A stretch of DNA of 64,000 bases from Pseudomonadales bacterium (GTDB taxonomy: Bacteria > Pseudomonadota > Gammaproteobacteria > Pseudomonadales > Halieaceae): assembly GCA_024234855.1 (NCBI GenBank), contig JACKNN010000001.1, forward strand, positions 372,001 to 436,000. Reading direction: 5' to 3'. The position numbers and the translations under genes were made by a program. Below the pieces are notes generated by a model that ran no database searches, was not told the DNA's origin, and saw only the letters and a list, made by a program, of their open reading frames with translations. This document shows positions 25,031-34,177 of this stretch, in pieces. Numbering within the stretch: position 1 is the first letter of the stretch; every line of letters starts with the position of its first letter.

Positions 25031-26435
25031 CAATCGCGGTGGTGGAGACATCGTCGACAAAATCGAGTACCTGTACCTCGCCACCGTAGGCCTCGACGAT
25101 CTCCCATCCCACCACGCCCTGCTTGCCGGCATAATCACCGCCCTTGACCAGGACATGGGGCTGCAGAATCCGCAACAGTTCACACGGTGTGTCAGCGGCG
25201 AAACTGACCACCCAGTCCACCGACTCCAGCCCGGCCAGCACCGCCATACGGCGGTCCGCCGGGTTGATAGGCCGGCCCTTGCCTTTGAGGCGCCGCACCG
25301 AATCGTCACTGTTGACGGCCACCACCAGTCGCTCGCCCAGCTTGCGAGCCTGCTCAAGGTAGGCCACATGGCCCGCATGGATGATGTCGAAACAACCGTT
25401 GGTGAATACCACGCGCTCGCCCTGGCTGCGGGCATCCGCGACGGCCACCTGCAACTGTTCCAGCGACAGGACGCCGCGACCGGAGCCCTGGTCCTGTTGC
25501 ACGGCCCGGCGCAGCTCGGGTGCACTGACCGCGGCGGTGCCCAGCTTGCCGACCACGATGCCCGCGGCAATATTGGCCAGCGCCGCGCCCTGGGCCAGGC
25601 CCGCGCCGGCGGCGACTGCGGCGGCGAGCACGGCGATGACCGTGTCACCGGCGCCGGTCACATCAAACACTTCGCGGGCCCGGGCCGGCATATGCAATTC
25701 CTCCAGTCCCGGGCGCAGCAGGGTCATCCCGTGCTCGCCGCGAGTGACCAGCAGGGCCTCGAGCTCCAGTTCTGCCATCAGTTGCTCGCCCCGGCTGACC
25801 AACTCTGCCTCCGTCGGGCAGGGCCCGACCACGGCTTCGAGCTCCTGCAGGTTGGGCGTCAGCAGGGTTGCGCCGCGATAACGGCCAAAATCGCCGCCCT
25901 TGGGGTCGACCAGCACCGGGATCTGCCGCGACCGGGCCAGGGTGACCAGGGGGCCGGGATCGCTGAGCGCGCCCTTGGCGTAATCCGATAACACCAGTAC
26001 GTCACAGTCTTCGAGCAGGGCGGACAGGTTGTCCGCCAGCGCGGGGCGGGCGGGCGCGCTGGCGGGCTGTTCAAAATCCAGCCGTATCAGCTGCTGGTTG
26101 CGACTGACCACCCGCAACTTGGTGGTGGTCGCCCGCCCCGACAGGCGGGTGAGAACGCAGTCCACACCAGCCCCCGTCAACATATCCTGCAGGGAGTCGG
26201 CCATTTCATCGTCGCCGCTGTAGCCGGCGAGCCGGGCTGCGGTGCCCAGGGCAGCGATATTCAGCGCCACGTTCCCCGCGCCACCGGGGCGGTCGGTGAT
26301 GTGATCGACCCGGACCACCGGCACCGGCGCCTCCGGGGAGATGCGTGCGGTGGGACCCTCCCAGTAGCGATCCAGCATGATGTCCCCGAGCACCAGGACC
26401 CGGGTATGGTTGAAGCGGGGCATTTCAATATTCAT
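25005..26435 (-). CDS. hldE: Bifunctional heptose-7-phosphate kinase / heptose-1-phosphate adenylyltransferase
   Basis: 476 aa (E. coli HldE is 477). The start is at 26435, giving MNIEMPRFNHTRVLVLGDIM; longer upstream readings are unsupported. N-terminal ribokinase/PfkB domain (about 10-315) with GGAGNVALN near 50, VDPKGGDF and the DVTGAGDTVIA anion-hole/catalytic Asp motif near 260. C-terminal cytidylyltransferase-like domain (about 340-476) with FTNGCFDIIHAGHV (the HxGH motif) and KGKGRPINPADRR. It makes ADP-glycero-manno-heptose in two steps for the LPS inner core, which the waaFC genes at 41.5-43.5 kb then use. Confidence 0.97.
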   Translation of the reverse strand: MNIEMPRFNHTRVLVLGDIMLDRYWEGPTARISPEAPVPVVRVDHITDRPGGAGNVALNIAALGTAARLAGYSGDDEMADSLQDMLTGAGVDCVLTRLSGRATTTKLRVVSRNQQLIRLDFEQPASAPARPALADNLSALLEDCDVLVLSDYAKGALSDPGPLVTLARSRQIPVLVDPKGGDFGRYRGATLLTPNLQELEAVVGPCPTEAELVSRGEQLMAELELEALLVTRGEHGMTLLRPGLEELHMPARAREVFDVTGAGDTVIAVLAAAVAAGAGLAQGAALANIAAGIVVGKLGTAAVSAPELRRAVQQDQGSGRGVLSLEQLQVAVADARSQGERVVFTNGCFDIIHAGHVAYLEQARKLGERLVVAVNSDDSVRRLKGKGRPINPADRRMAVLAGLESVDWVVSFAADTPCELLRILQPHVLVKGGDYAGKQGVVGWEIVEAYGGEVQVLDFVDDVSTTAIVSRIRQDP

Positions 26436-26591
26436 GCTGCTGTGTCCCTGTGTCCAGACGGCCGCTGCCGGCAAACTCCCGGGCGCTAGCATATCACGCA
26501 CCCGGGTCGCCGAAGCCCCCGGGGGCGCTTGCCACAACCGGGCAAAACCGCTAATTTGCGCTGCCCTTCTGCCCGCAAAGAGCCCGCGCCC

Positions 26592-27209
26592 ATGATCCCC
26601 GATGCACCGGTTGATATCGATAGAATCAAGGGCTTCCTCGCCGCCGACGAGGCCCTGGCACTGTATCGGCACGCGCTTGCTGCCTGCGCGGCGGGGCCTG
26701 TGCTGGAGATCGGCAGCTACTGCGGCAAATCGACGGTCTGCCTGGGGCTCGCCTGCCAGCGCCAGGGCAGTACCCTGTTCGCAATCGATCATCACCGTGG
26801 CTCGGAGGAGCACCAGCCCGGCGAAATGTTCCATGACCCGGAATTGTTCGACGGTGGCGAGGCAGTGGTGGACAGTTTCCGGGAGTTTCGCCGCAATATA
26901 CGGGCTGCGGGGCTGGAACAGGTGGTGGTGCCGATAGTGGCGGGTTCGGAGCCAGCTGCGAGGCACTGGAACACGTCGCTGGGAATGGTGTTTATCGACG
27001 GCGGCCACAGCCTGGAAGCGGCGCTCGCCGACTACCGCTGCTGGGCGCCACACATCGCCAGGGGGGGAATCCTGGCAATCCACGACCTGTTTGCCGACGC
27101 CCGCCAGGGGGGCCAGGCGCCGTACGCGGTATACCGCATGGCGCTGGCGTCCGGCCTGTTTGAAGCGGTAGAGCAGGTCGCCAGCCTGGGCCTGCTGCGC
27201 CGTCTGTAA
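26592..27209 (+). CDS. Class I SAM-dependent methyltransferase (Methyltransf_24-like)
   Basis: 205 aa from ATG 26592. Motif I is VLEIGSYCGKSTVCLGLA near residues 36-53, the acidic residue of motif II is in LFAIDHHRG, and motif IV reads MVFIDGGHSLEAALADYRCWAP near 138-158, followed by GGILAIHDLF. This arrangement is that of small Methyltransf_24-type enzymes acting on sugars or small molecules. Substrate unknown. It is divergent from hldE (156 bp apart) and converges on the toroid gene; a role in surface glycan decoration is suggested only by neighbours. Confidence 0.8.
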   Translation: MIPDAPVDIDRIKGFLAADEALALYRHALAACAAGPVLEIGSYCGKSTVCLGLACQRQGSTLFAIDHHRGSEEHQPGEMFHDPELFDGGEAVVDSFREFRRNIRAAGLEQVVVPIVAGSEPAARHWNTSLGMVFIDGGHSLEAALADYRCWAPHIARGGILAIHDLFADARQGGQAPYAVYRMALASGLFEAVEQVASLGLLRRL

Positions 27210-27268
27210 CGTCCCGCGCGCAGGTCCGGGCTTATCCGGCCGGCGAATGAACTGCCGGCCGCTTTCGG

Positions 27269-28363
27269 CTAATCGGCCCTGGCCCGGCGTTCACGCGAGC
27301 CGGGGGCCAGCACCGTATCGGCCTCGGCACCCACCAGCTGCACGCGGGTGAACAGGCGGGCGGCACCGGTGTGGCCGGTGAGGGCGTCGGCGGCCAGCAG
27401 GATGGCGCCAGCGGTCCAGGTGGGCTTCTCGTCCGGCCACAACAGGTCCTCAACCAGCTGGTAGCCGGTCCAGTAGGAGCCGTCGCTGGTGCGCCACTGG
27501 TGCAACCAGCTGTAAACTTCCACCGCCCTGGCGTGATCGTCGGCGGCCAGCAGCGCCATCACCAGCTCGCAGGACTCGGCGATGGTCACCCAGGGCTGCT
27601 GCTTCTCACAGCGGCAGCCCAGCTTGTCCTCGACAAACTCGTCCCAGCGCGAGGCCAGCCTGGCCTGCGCTTCCCGTCCCGTGTAGACACCCGCGAGCAC
27701 CGGGTAGAACCAGTCCATGGAATAGCGCGACTTGCTGGCCCAGGTGCGGTCGAAACGTTCGGGCTTGTGGCGCAGGGCCTGGCCCAGGGCCGCGCGGGCG
27801 CTGCGCCAGTGGGGTCGCGCCTGCTGCAGGGTGTGGGCGATATTGATAGCACATTCCAGGCTTTTGTAGATCGAGCTGCAGCCGGTTACCAGGGCATCGC
27901 CCCTGGGCGTACCGTCGGCATCAACCGCCCAGTGAATTTCGCCATGCTCGGTTTGCAGGGACAGCACAAAGCCGATCGCCCGCTCGACCGTGGGCCACAT
28001 GGCCTGCAGGAAGTCGCGGTCGCCGCTGACGAGGTAGTAATGCCACAGCCCGGTGGCGATATAGGCGACGAAATTGCTCTCGCGCCGCTCGCAATTGTCG
28101 ATCTCCTCGCCGCGGTAGGAAGCCCACCAGCTGCCATCGGCCAACTGCATGCGTGCAAGCCATGCGTAGGCCAGGCGGGCGGCCTCGTACTCGCCGCCGA
28201 CCGTCAGCCCCATGGCCGCTTCCACGTGATCCCAGGGATCGGTGTAGCCACCGTCAAACCAGGGAATCTCGCCGCTGGGCCTCTGGGTATCGAGAATAAA
28301 CTGCACCGTGGGACGCAGGAATTCGTGGGGAAACAGGCCCCGGCTCAGGTAGAGGCCGCTCAC
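27269..28363 (-). CDS. Alpha/alpha-toroid protein (often called prenyltransferase-like), glycan operon
   Basis: 364 aa from a GTG at 28363 whose last bases form the TGA of the upstream methyltransferase (GTGA). The chain is a succession of helical hairpins: FILDTQRPSGEIPWFDGG, DPWDHVEAAMGLTVGG, YAWLARMQLADGSWW, FVAYIATGLWHYYL, FVLSLQTEHGEIHW and VYSWLHQWRTSDGSYWTGY. Such six-hairpin toroids are shared by glycosidases, terpene cyclases and prenyltransferases, and database names vary. Two Asp/Trp-rich motifs (PWFDGGYTDPWDH, TGYQLVEDLLWPD) may line the cavity. It is the last gene of a GT4, methyltransferase, toroid operon, so a sugar-handling role is more likely than prenyl transfer, but this is inference. 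Confidence 0.7.
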   Translation of the reverse strand: MSGLYLSRGLFPHEFLRPTVQFILDTQRPSGEIPWFDGGYTDPWDHVEAAMGLTVGGEYEAARLAYAWLARMQLADGSWWASYRGEEIDNCERRESNFVAYIATGLWHYYLVSGDRDFLQAMWPTVERAIGFVLSLQTEHGEIHWAVDADGTPRGDALVTGCSSIYKSLECAINIAHTLQQARPHWRSARAALGQALRHKPERFDRTWASKSRYSMDWFYPVLAGVYTGREAQARLASRWDEFVEDKLGCRCEKQQPWVTIAESCELVMALLAADDHARAVEVYSWLHQWRTSDGSYWTGYQLVEDLLWPDEKPTWTAGAILLAADALTGHTGAARLFTRVQLVGAEADTVLAPGSRERRARAD

Positions 28364-29076
28364 AGCGGGGCTTCCTTGCGAAAATACATGACCACACTCT
28401 TGCCCATGACGGGATTCATAAGTTTCTCCAGCACCCGGGTGAGGGTGGGTTGCTCCAGGATGTCCCAGACCAGCAGTCGGTGATATTGCCGCACCAGCCA
28501 GTTTGTGTCCCGATTTTGCCAGAACAGGCATTTGAGCCACCAGAACGGGACATGCAGGGCGTGCGCCCAGTGGTGGTGGTACTGGTCGAAACCCAGCCCC
28601 TCGATTTCCCCGCGCAACTCGCCGGCCCGGAAAATGCGCAAATGGCCCCCAGGGGTGCGGTGGTAGCCCTCGCTCAACGCCCAGCAGATTTTTTCCGGCC
28701 AGCGCCGGGGCACACTGGCGCAGAACAGGCCTCCGGGTTTGAGCACCCGCTCGATTTCCCTCAGCGCCGCCCGGTAGTCCGGGATGTGCTCCAGCACTTC
28801 GCTGCAGATGACCTTGTCAAAGGTGTCATCGGCAAAGGGCAGTGCCAGGGCGCTGGCCGCAGACAGGCTGAATGACTTCGCGGTATTGGCCGGTTCGTCG
28901 AAATCGCCGAATTTATCCCGGGTGGTCTTCAGGTCATCCAGCGACAGGTCTACGCCCACCGAATGCACCTGTGCCGCAACATACGCGGATATCACATGGC
29001 GACCCTCGCCGCAGCCCAGGTCCAGCACCCGGTCGCCGGTCGCCAGCGGGAAATGGCTGAATTCAACCGTCTGCAT
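28360..29076 (-). CDS. Class I SAM-dependent methyltransferase, glycan operon
   Basis: 238 aa. The ATG at 29076 gives MQTVEFSHFPLATGDRVL; it overlaps the upstream GT4 stop by 14 bp. Motif I is VLDLGCGEGRHV near 18-29, motif II acidic residue in VGVDLSLDDL, motif IV FDKVICSEVLEHIPDYRAAL near 82, then GGLFCASVPRRWPE. This is a Methyltransf_11-type fold. The C-terminal 90 residues (HHHWAHALHVPFWWLKCLFW) look amphipathic and may associate with membrane or lipid-linked substrate. Substrate unknown; operon partners suggest a glycan or glycolipid. Confidence 0.8.
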   Translation of the reverse strand: MQTVEFSHFPLATGDRVLDLGCGEGRHVISAYVAAQVHSVGVDLSLDDLKTTRDKFGDFDEPANTAKSFSLSAASALALPFADDTFDKVICSEVLEHIPDYRAALREIERVLKPGGLFCASVPRRWPEKICWALSEGYHRTPGGHLRIFRAGELRGEIEGLGFDQYHHHWAHALHVPFWWLKCLFWQNRDTNWLVRQYHRLLVWDILEQPTLTRVLEKLMNPVMGKSVVMYFRKEAPL

Positions 29077-30355
29077 GCAGCACCTGCCGGTAATAATCCA
29101 CCATCTGGCCGGCGCACACGTCCCAGCAAAACTCATCGAGTATGCGCTGGCGGCCCATAGCGCCGAGCTCGGCGCGGCGCTCCGGATCCCGCAACAGCCC
29201 GTCGATTGCGGCCACCAGGGCATCGACATTCCTGGCGGGCACAATCACACCGGCATCGCCAACCACCTCCGGCAGGGCACCGCCATCGGAGGACACCACA
29301 GGCACGCCGCAGGCCATGGCCTCGCCTGCCGGCAGGCCGAAGCCCTCGTATACCGAGGGCACCACGGCAATTGCCGCCTCGGCGTAATAGCGCACCATTT
29401 GTTCGGTGGTGATGCCGTTGACGAAGCGCACCCTGTCGGCGATGCCCAGGTGCCGTACCAGTTTTTCCGTTTTGCCGCCGGGGCGCGGCTTGCTCACCAC
29501 CAGCAGTTCCAGCCCGGGGTATTGCGGCAACAACCGGGCATAGGCTCGCAACAGGTAGCGCAGGCCCTTGAGGGGGGCATCGGCGGAACAGGTGGCCATC
29601 AGGCGCAGCGGCTGGCGCTCGACGTCGGGAAGCGGTCTGAACACCGCGGTATCAATGCCGTTATGCACCAGGCCGATCCCGGCCGGCTGCAGGCCGAAGT
29701 CCCGGGCGATATCCTGGCGCGAACAATCGGAAACGGTTACGACATTGTGCAGCTGCTTGACCACTTTTTTCTGCATGACGAGAAACGAGTGCCACCGCCG
29801 TATCAACAGGCGTTCATACCAGCTCCGCGCCGCCTTCAGCGCGATGCGCAAATCGCTGGTGATAGGGTGATGCACTGTGGTGACCAGCGGCAGGCCCATG
29901 TCCTGGATCTGCAGCATGCCGTAGCTGAGGCTCTGGTTGTCGTGGACCAGGTCGTACTCACCGCCGTGCCGGCGCAGGTAGCGTACCGCCCGGCGGCCAA
30001 AGGTATAGGGCTCGGCAAAACCACCGGTCAACTTGCTGCACCACTCGATCATATCTGTCAGCGACGCAAGGTGACGCGGTCGCAGCGACAGCAGGCCATT
30101 CTCAAACAGGTCGAGGCTGGGCAGCTGGATCAGCCGCACCCGTGGGTCGAGCTGCGGATAGGGCGGGCCGGAGATCACATCGACCCGATGGCCCGCGTCC
30201 ACCAGGGCCTTGCTCAGGTAATTCAGGTATACCCCCTGGCCGCCGGCGAATGGCTGGCTGCGGTAGCCCAGCAGGGCAATGCGCAGGGGTTCAGGTGGCA
30301 CGGGCGCCACCTCGGCAGGGGCGGCCAAGGCCGCCGGCCGGGAATCGAGCTGCAA
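29063..30355 (-). CDS. GT4-family glycosyltransferase, glycan operon
   Basis: About 430 aa from a TTG at 30355; no ATG fits nearby, so the start is uncertain. GT-B fold: N-terminal LRIALLGYRSQPFAGGQGVYL, then VTVSDCSRQDIARDFGL and VHNGIDTAVF in the linker, and the GT4 donor site with VPSVYEGFGLPAGEAMACGVPVV including the EX7E pair. It should transfer a sugar from a nucleotide sugar, with retention. It heads the three-gene operon with the methyltransferase and toroid protein. Acceptor and sugar unknown. Confidence 0.82.
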   Translation of the reverse strand: MQLDSRPAALAAPAEVAPVPPEPLRIALLGYRSQPFAGGQGVYLNYLSKALVDAGHRVDVISGPPYPQLDPRVRLIQLPSLDLFENGLLSLRPRHLASLTDMIEWCSKLTGGFAEPYTFGRRAVRYLRRHGGEYDLVHDNQSLSYGMLQIQDMGLPLVTTVHHPITSDLRIALKAARSWYERLLIRRWHSFLVMQKKVVKQLHNVVTVSDCSRQDIARDFGLQPAGIGLVHNGIDTAVFRPLPDVERQPLRLMATCSADAPLKGLRYLLRAYARLLPQYPGLELLVVSKPRPGGKTEKLVRHLGIADRVRFVNGITTEQMVRYYAEAAIAVVPSVYEGFGLPAGEAMACGVPVVSSDGGALPEVVGDAGVIVPARNVDALVAAIDGLLRDPERRAELGAMGRQRILDEFCWDVCAGQMVDYYRQVLHADG

Positions 30356-30597
30356 TATGTCCAGATGCCTGATAACGGCTTCCCCTCAGGTTTTGTTGCC
30401 GGAAAACGAATACTCGGACTTGGCGCAGGAAGGCAGGCGACGACGTGGCTCGATGCACAAATGGCATTCCGCGTGCCGAAAGTGGTCACATTTTAGTCAG
30501 GCGGATGGCAAAAATCCACCCCCCCAGCGATGGCGCCGCAATTCGCGGTAGCGCCGGTGGCGGGCCGCTCCGGTCGCTATGCCACTGGCTTTGCCAC

Positions 30598-30603
30598 TAT
30601 AAT
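30598..30603 (+). promoter_or_regulatory. Candidate -10 box for rfbA-rfbC
   Basis: A perfect TATAAT lies 31 bases before the rfbA ATG, in a 278-bp gap between the divergent GT4 gene and rfbA. No good -35 hexamer is seen 16-18 bp upstream, so this is tentative. I see no other feature in the gap. Confidence 0.35.
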
Positions 30604-30633
30604 TCGCCGCTCACCCACAGGATTTCTCCCCCC

Positions 30634-31539
30634 ATGCCAACCACCTCCTACAAGGGCATCATACTGGCCGGCGGATCAGGAACCCGGCTGCACCCGTTGA
30701 CCAGCACCGTCAGTAAGCAGCTGATGCCCGTCTACGACAAGCCAATGATCTACTATCCCCTGGCCACCCTGATGCTGGCCGGAATACGGGATATCCTGGT
30801 GATCACCACGCCCCGGGACCAGCTGGCCTTCAGCGACCTGCTGGGGGACGGCAGCCAGTGGGGTATCAGTATAAGCTACACGGTACAGGCAAGTCCGGAC
30901 GGCCTGGCCCAGGCCTTCATACTGGGCGCGGAATTTATCGGCAGCTCACCCGCCGCCCTGGTACTGGGGGACAACATTTTTTACGGTGGGGGCTTCACCA
31001 GAAAACTCAGGCACGCCGCCGGCAATGACCGCGGCGCATCCGTCTTCGCCTACTATGTGCAGGATCCGGAACGCTATGGGGTGGTGAGTTTCGATGCCGC
31101 CGGCGTGGCGCGGGACATAGAGGAAAAACCCGCCAGGCCGCGTTCACACTATGCGGTAACGGGCCTGTATTTCTACGACAATGACGTGGTGGATATCGCC
31201 CGCAACATCCGCCCCTCCGCCCGCGGCGAGCTGGAAATCACCGACGTCAACAAGGCCTACCTGGCCCGCGGCGACCTGCGGGTCGAGGTCATGAGCCGAG
31301 GCACAGCCTGGCTGGACACCGGCACCCACAACTCGCTGCTGGACGCCGCCAATTTCATCCGCGTGGTGGAGGAAAGACAGGGCCTGAAAATCGCCTGTCC
31401 CGAGGAAGTCGCCTACCGCATGGGGTATATCACCGCGGACCAGCTGCTGGCGCTGGCGGCACCACTGGAAAAAAGCGGTTACGGCCTCTACCTGCAGCAG
31501 CTCCTCGATGAGGATGGCGTGGTATTCGATGATGTTTGA
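30634..31539 (+). CDS. rfbA: Glucose-1-phosphate thymidylyltransferase
   Basis: 301 aa from ATG 30634. Nucleotidyltransferase signature ILAGGSGTRLHPLT with KQLMPVYDKPMIYYPL, typical of RmlA, then VLGDNIFYG, EEKPARPRSHYAVTGLYFYD and RGTAWLDTGTH. It condenses dTTP and glucose-1-phosphate to dTDP-glucose, the first step to dTDP-L-rhamnose. Its 3' end overlaps rfbC by 11 bp. The other two pathway enzymes (rfbB, rfbD) lie just beyond on the opposite strand. Confidence 0.97.
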   Translation: MPTTSYKGIILAGGSGTRLHPLTSTVSKQLMPVYDKPMIYYPLATLMLAGIRDILVITTPRDQLAFSDLLGDGSQWGISISYTVQASPDGLAQAFILGAEFIGSSPAALVLGDNIFYGGGFTRKLRHAAGNDRGASVFAYYVQDPERYGVVSFDAAGVARDIEEKPARPRSHYAVTGLYFYDNDVVDIARNIRPSARGELEITDVNKAYLARGDLRVEVMSRGTAWLDTGTHNSLLDAANFIRVVEERQGLKIACPEEVAYRMGYITADQLLALAAPLEKSGYGLYLQQLLDEDGVVFDDV

Positions 31540-32077
31540 AGCGACCCTGCTGGCCGGCGTCTATCGGGTAAAACCCCGCGTGTTCGGCGACTCGCGCGGA
31601 TTCTTCCTCGAAAGCTGGAACGCCGAGGTCTTTCGCGCCGCCGGTTTTGACCTTGAATTTGTGCAGGACAATCACAGCCGCTCAGCACACGGTATCCTGC
31701 GCGGGATGCACTACCAGACGGAGCATACCCAGGGCAAACTGGTGCGGGTTACCGCGGGCGAGGTGTTTGATGTGGTGGTCGACCTGCGCCGCTCTTCTCC
31801 CACCCTGGGCCAGTGGCACGGCGAATACCTGAACGCCGAAAACCACCACATGCTGTGGGTGCCTCCTGGCTTCGCCCACGGCTTTTACGTCACCTCGGAC
31901 TACGCCGACTTCCAGTACAAGTGCACCGACATTTACCACCCCGCCAGCGAGGTGAGCCTGGCGTGGGATGACCCCACCGTGGCTATCGAATGGCCGCTGG
32001 CTGACGGCGAGTTACCGCAGTTGTCAGGCAAGGATGCGCAGGGGATGGCGTGGAGGGATGTGCCGCTGTTTGATTAG
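31529..32077 (+). CDS. rfbC: dTDP-4-dehydrorhamnose 3,5-epimerase
   Basis: 182 aa from ATG 31529 (a second ATG follows directly), within the end of rfbA. RmlC cupin signatures: DSRGFFLESWN, QDNHSRSAHGILRGMHYQ (catalytic His near 62), GEVFDVVVDLRRSSPT, MLWVPPGFAHGFYV and YKCTDIYHP (Tyr). It epimerises dTDP-4-keto-6-deoxyglucose at C3 and C5. Converges on rfbB with 152 bp between; that gap shows no ORF or terminator that I can support. Confidence 0.96.
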   Translation: MMFEATLLAGVYRVKPRVFGDSRGFFLESWNAEVFRAAGFDLEFVQDNHSRSAHGILRGMHYQTEHTQGKLVRVTAGEVFDVVVDLRRSSPTLGQWHGEYLNAENHHMLWVPPGFAHGFYVTSDYADFQYKCTDIYHPASEVSLAWDDPTVAIEWPLADGELPQLSGKDAQGMAWRDVPLFD

Positions 32078-32229
32078 TGCCCAGCGCGCCGAGTTGAAAC
32101 ACACAACATCATTTCTTGCTCGCCTACCCGGCCACGGCTCTCTCTCGGTGCAACTTACTCGTTGAGCTGTTTTCTGGAGCGGTGGAACCTGTACCATCGT
32201 TGTAAAAAAGAAGTGCGTGAAGCTTGCAA

Positions 32230-33297
32230 TCACCGCACCAACAGCGGCCGCCACCAGTCCTCGTTGGCGAGAAACCAGTCCAGCGTGCGCTCAAGCCCGG
32301 TTTCGAAACTCTCTCGCGGAACATAACCCAGCTCGTCGGTAATCCGGCGCGCATCGATGGCATAGCGCCAGTCGTGCCCGGCGCGATCCTCCACGAAGGT
32401 GATCAGCTCGCGGGCACTGGCGCCGATGGCACCCGGCGCGGCGGGAAAACGCTGTGCCAGGTCGGGGTCTGCGGCAAAGCGCGCATCCAGCGAATCGCAC
32501 AGGCGCTCGACGATGGCCAGGTTGCGCCATTCGTTGTTGCCGCCGATGTTGTAAGTTTCACCGATGATGCCGCCGCCCAGCACCAGCTCGATACCGCGGC
32601 AGTGGTCCTCCACGTAGAGCCAGTCCCTGATGTTACTGCCATCGCCGTACACCGGCAGGGGCAGCCCTTGCAGGATGTTGGTGATGCACAGGGGAATCAG
32701 CTTCTCGGGGAAATGGAACGGGCCGTAGTTGTTGGAGCAGTTGCTGGTGGTGACCTGCAGGCCGTAGGTGTGGTGATAGGCGCGCACCAGGTGATCAGAG
32801 GCGGCCTTGCTCGCGGAATAGGGTGAGTTCGGCTCGTACTTGTGCGCCTCGGTAAAAGCCGGCGCGGCAGCGGCCAGGGAGCCATAGACCTCATCCGTGG
32901 ACACATGGTGGAAGCGGTGCGGCGCTACCGCGGCACCCCCCAACCAGACTTCCCGCGCAGCCTTCAGCAGGCAGTGGGTGCCCACCACATTGGTCGCGAT
33001 AAAGGCATCGGGGCCAGCTATGGAACGGTCGACATGGCTCTCGGCGGCGAAGTGCACAACAGTGTCCACCGCGTGTTCGCGCATGGTCTGCAGCACCCGG
33101 TCGTAATCGCAGATATTGGCGTGGATAAAGCTGAAATTGGGCCGTCCCCGCAAGCTGTCCAGGTTGGCGAGATTGCCGGCATAGGTGAGGGCGTCGTAGG
33201 CCACCAGCCTGTCGGCGGGGTACTGACGGGCCCAGTAGTGGACAAAATTGGCGCCGATAAAACCGGCCGCCCCGGTTACCAGCAGGGATTTACCCAT
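32230..33297 (-). CDS. rfbB: dTDP-glucose 4,6-dehydratase
   Basis: 355 aa extended SDR. N-terminal GAAGFIGANFVHYW, then HFAAESHVDRSIAGP near 81, STDEVYGSL near 130, the YSASKAASDHLVRAY catalytic Tyr/Lys near 160, and NNYGPFHFPEKLIP. It converts dTDP-glucose to dTDP-4-keto-6-deoxyglucose. The start overlaps the stop of rfbD by 8 bp, so rfbD-rfbB form a two-gene operon on the minus strand that converges on rfbA-rfbC. Confidence 0.97.
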   Translation of the reverse strand: MGKSLLVTGAAGFIGANFVHYWARQYPADRLVAYDALTYAGNLANLDSLRGRPNFSFIHANICDYDRVLQTMREHAVDTVVHFAAESHVDRSIAGPDAFIATNVVGTHCLLKAAREVWLGGAAVAPHRFHHVSTDEVYGSLAAAAPAFTEAHKYEPNSPYSASKAASDHLVRAYHHTYGLQVTTSNCSNNYGPFHFPEKLIPLCITNILQGLPLPVYGDGSNIRDWLYVEDHCRGIELVLGGGIIGETYNIGGNNEWRNLAIVERLCDSLDARFAADPDLAQRFPAAPGAIGASARELITFVEDRAGHDWRYAIDARRITDELGYVPRESFETGLERTLDWFLANEDWWRPLLVR

Positions 33298-34174
33298 CCT
33301 GCGACTCCTTCATGTCAATCAGCATACTGCGCAGCTGCGCACGCCACGGCACCGCCGGTAGGTCAAGGTCGCGCCAGCTGGCGGTCTTGTCCAGTACGCT
33401 GTAGGCAGGGCGTTTTGCCGCTGTGGGATAGGCACTGGTGGCTATGGGGCTTATCTTCACCGGCCGTGCCAACAGGCCAAGCTCACAGGCAAGTGCACAG
33501 ATGGCCATCGCAAACTCGTACCAACTGCACTGGCCCGCATCACTCCAGTGGTAAATACCGTGCAATTGCGGGCGCGCCGCCGCCGCCCACAATGCCCCCG
33601 CCAGCCCTCTCGCCCAGGTGGGTGTGCCTAGCTGGTCGGCGACCACCCCGAGCTCGTCGCGCTCGGTCATCAGGCGCAACATGGTCTTGACGAAATTGGC
33701 ACCAAAGCGCGAATAAACCCAACCGCTGCGCATCACCAGTGCATCCGGCAATAACTGCAACACAGCCAGCTCACCCGCCAGTTTGCTGCGACCGTATTCG
33801 CCCAGCGGCGCGGTGGGAGCGTTCACCGTATAGGGATGGCAGGACTCGCCGTCGAAAACGAAATCCGTGGAGACGTGGACTAAACGGGCACCGATATCCT
33901 TGCACGCCGCGGCGAGATTGGCGGGGCCATCGGCATTGGCTCGATAGGCAGCGGCGGTGTGGCTCTCGGCCGCATCCACGGCGGTGTAGGCGGCGGCGTT
34001 TATAATGCATTGGGGCGCAAGTGCCGCAAGGCAGGCGGCAACTGCGGCCGCATCGCCTATATCCAGCTGCTGCCGGGTCAGTGGCACGCAGTCAATCTGC
34101 GGACCGACGCCAGACAAGAGCTCCCTGCCCAACTGCCCGCCGGCGCCAAGTATCATTACCCGCTGCTTCAACAA
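33290..34174 (-). CDS. rfbD: dTDP-4-dehydrorhamnose reductase
   Basis: About 294 aa from a TTG at 34174 just after AGGAGAGG; the alternative is a GTG at 34213 that adds 13 residues. RmlD features: VMILGAGGQLGRELL near the N-terminus, INAAAYTAVDAAES near 70, VHVSTDFVFDG near 100, EYGRSKLAGE (Tyr/Lys) near 128, and RSGWVYSRFGANFVKTML. It reduces the 4-keto group to give dTDP-L-rhamnose. Upstream, a 14-bp tandem duplication has doubled the Shine-Dalgarno. Confidence 0.92.
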   Translation of the reverse strand: MLKQRVMILGAGGQLGRELLSGVGPQIDCVPLTRQQLDIGDAAAVAACLAALAPQCIINAAAYTAVDAAESHTAAAYRANADGPANLAAACKDIGARLVHVSTDFVFDGESCHPYTVNAPTAPLGEYGRSKLAGELAVLQLLPDALVMRSGWVYSRFGANFVKTMLRLMTERDELGVVADQLGTPTWARGLAGALWAAAARPQLHGIYHWSDAGQCSWYEFAMAICALACELGLLARPVKISPIATSAYPTAAKRPAYSVLDKTASWRDLDLPAVPWRAQLRSMLIDMKESQDG

Positions 34175-34177
34175 ACC

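Noticed and set aside
25005..27083. 692-aa version of hldE
   Set aside because: The added N-terminus reads antisense to the methyltransferase at 26592-27209; the 476-aa form equals the known enzyme.
28784..30496. 570-aa plus-strand frame opposite the GT4 and methyltransferase genes
   Set aside because: It crosses two well-supported genes on the minus strand and has no domain motif.
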